From NCBI RefSeq assembly GCF_005862235.1, contig NZ_VCEK01000003.1, positions 664,079 through 728,078 on the forward strand: a stretch of 64,000 bases of DNA. Reading direction: 5' to 3'. A model generated the notes under the pieces. That model worked only from the letters and a program-made list of their open reading frames with translations, made no database searches and was not told the origin of the DNA. Positions within the stretch are counted from its first letter, which is position 1; the number at the start of each line of letters is the position of its first letter. The stretch comes from Saccharomonospora piscinae. GTDB taxonomy: Bacteria; Actinomycetota; Actinomycetes; Mycobacteriales; Pseudonocardiaceae. The translations under genes were made by a program, and so were the position numbers. Positions 63,664 to 64,000 of the stretch are shown here, piece after piece.

Positions 63664-64000
63664 ATGGTCGCCCTTATGGCGGAAACCGAAACCCCGAACG
63701 ACATCGAGCCCGCCGCCGACTTCGCCGCGCTGGGACTGCGTCCCGAGCTGCTGCGTGCGCTGGCGGAGCTGGGGTATGAGGAACCCACTCCGATCCAGCG
63801 GGCGGCCATCCCGCCGGTACTCGACGGCGCCGACGTTGTCGGGCAGGCCGCGACCGGGACGGGAAAGACGGCCGCGTTCTCGCTGCCGGTGCTGCACCGG
63901 ATCGGCGACGGGCCGCGCGGTGGCAAGCCGCGTGCCCTGGTGCTGGTGCCCACCCGGGAACTCGCCGCGCAGGTGTGCGAGGCCATGTACCGGTACGGGC
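63664..64000 (+). CDS. DEAD-box RNA helicase (3' end beyond window)
   Basis: 112 residues visible from ATG 63664 (AGGAG seven bases before). Q motif [14 protein letters not shown], motif I AATGTGKT, and motif Ia [10 protein letters not shown] are all present. The DEAD box itself lies beyond the edge. Predicted ATP-dependent RNA unwinding in ribosome assembly or cold response. The ~250 bp between proA and this gene has no credible ORF and probably holds a long 5' leader, as is common for such helicases. Confidence 0.9.
   Translation, partial: MVALMAETETPNDIEPAADFAALGLRPELLRALAELGYEEPTPIQRAAIPPVLDGADVVGQAATGTGKTAAFSLPVLHRIGDGPRGGKPRALVLVPTRELAAQVCEAMYRYG

Overview
The window is about 70% G+C, with tightly packed genes, many GTG/TTG starts and good Shine-Dalgarno (SD) sequences. 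The gene content (ESX/type VII accessory genes with PPE- and EspG-like proteins, a LytR-CpsA-Psr protein, GAF-ANTAR and Ser/Thr kinase genes, a PspC protein, oligoribonuclease, an Erm methyltransferase and an actinomycete integrative and conjugative element) points to a mycelial actinomycete, most likely of the Pseudonocardiaceae (Saccharomonospora/Amycolatopsis type). The genus is an inference; nothing in the window fixes it.

Layout. 1-5.7 kb: a type VII secretion accessory cluster. Three genes run leftwards (YbaB/EbfC-like, small helical protein, WXG-type substrate cut by the window edge) and three run rightwards (EspG-like, small helical protein, PPE-like protein). 5.8-21 kb: envelope and stress genes (M23 peptidase, CPA2 antiporter, UspA protein), three very small ORFs, a tRNA with a Leu anticodon, a self-regulated YtrA-type GntR/membrane pair, a TetR/Baeyer-Villiger monooxygenase pair, an LCP protein, a phospholipase A2 domain fused to a membrane domain, and a membrane diguanylate cyclase. 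20.8-21.3 kb holds three tandem micro-ORFs, each with its own SD, encoding the hexapeptides MSDRDF, MSDRDF and MTDRDF. This is the most unusual feature of the window.

21.3-42.8 kb: ordinary chromosome with transporters, SDR enzymes, an acyl-CoA synthetase, a GAF-ANTAR gene beside a MEDS/HATPase anti-sigma-like gene, a Ser/Thr kinase with an extracellular CBM2-like domain, a TetR/MFS pair with a clear palindromic operator, a MITE-like insertion, a secreted nuclease, and a DgdR/DgdA pair for dialkylglycine degradation. A 21-bp repeat family occurs at three gene ends here and supplies the last codons of two unrelated proteins.

42.9-54.0 kb: an 11.2-kb AICE integrated in tRNA-Lys(CUU), bounded by identical 71-bp att repeats. 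It has int, xis, a RepSA-like HUH initiator, a TraB/FtsK translocase, Spd-like membrane proteins, KorSA-like GntR, XRE-TPR and SCO3933-type regulators and a Nudix gene. Its cargo is an AT-rich gene for a protein with two PD-(D/E)XK-like nuclease domains, next to large imperfect palindromes.

54.2-64 kb: chromosome again, with an L,D-transpeptidase lipoprotein, a SnoaL-like protein, an acyl-CoA dehydrogenase/3-hydroxyacyl-CoA dehydrogenase operon with a palindromic operator, tRNA-His, orn, an erm gene preceded by a 13-residue leader peptide carrying an RLR macrolide-arrest motif, an AlkA-like glycosylase, an M50-like membrane peptidase, proA, and the start of a DEAD-box helicase gene cut by the right edge.
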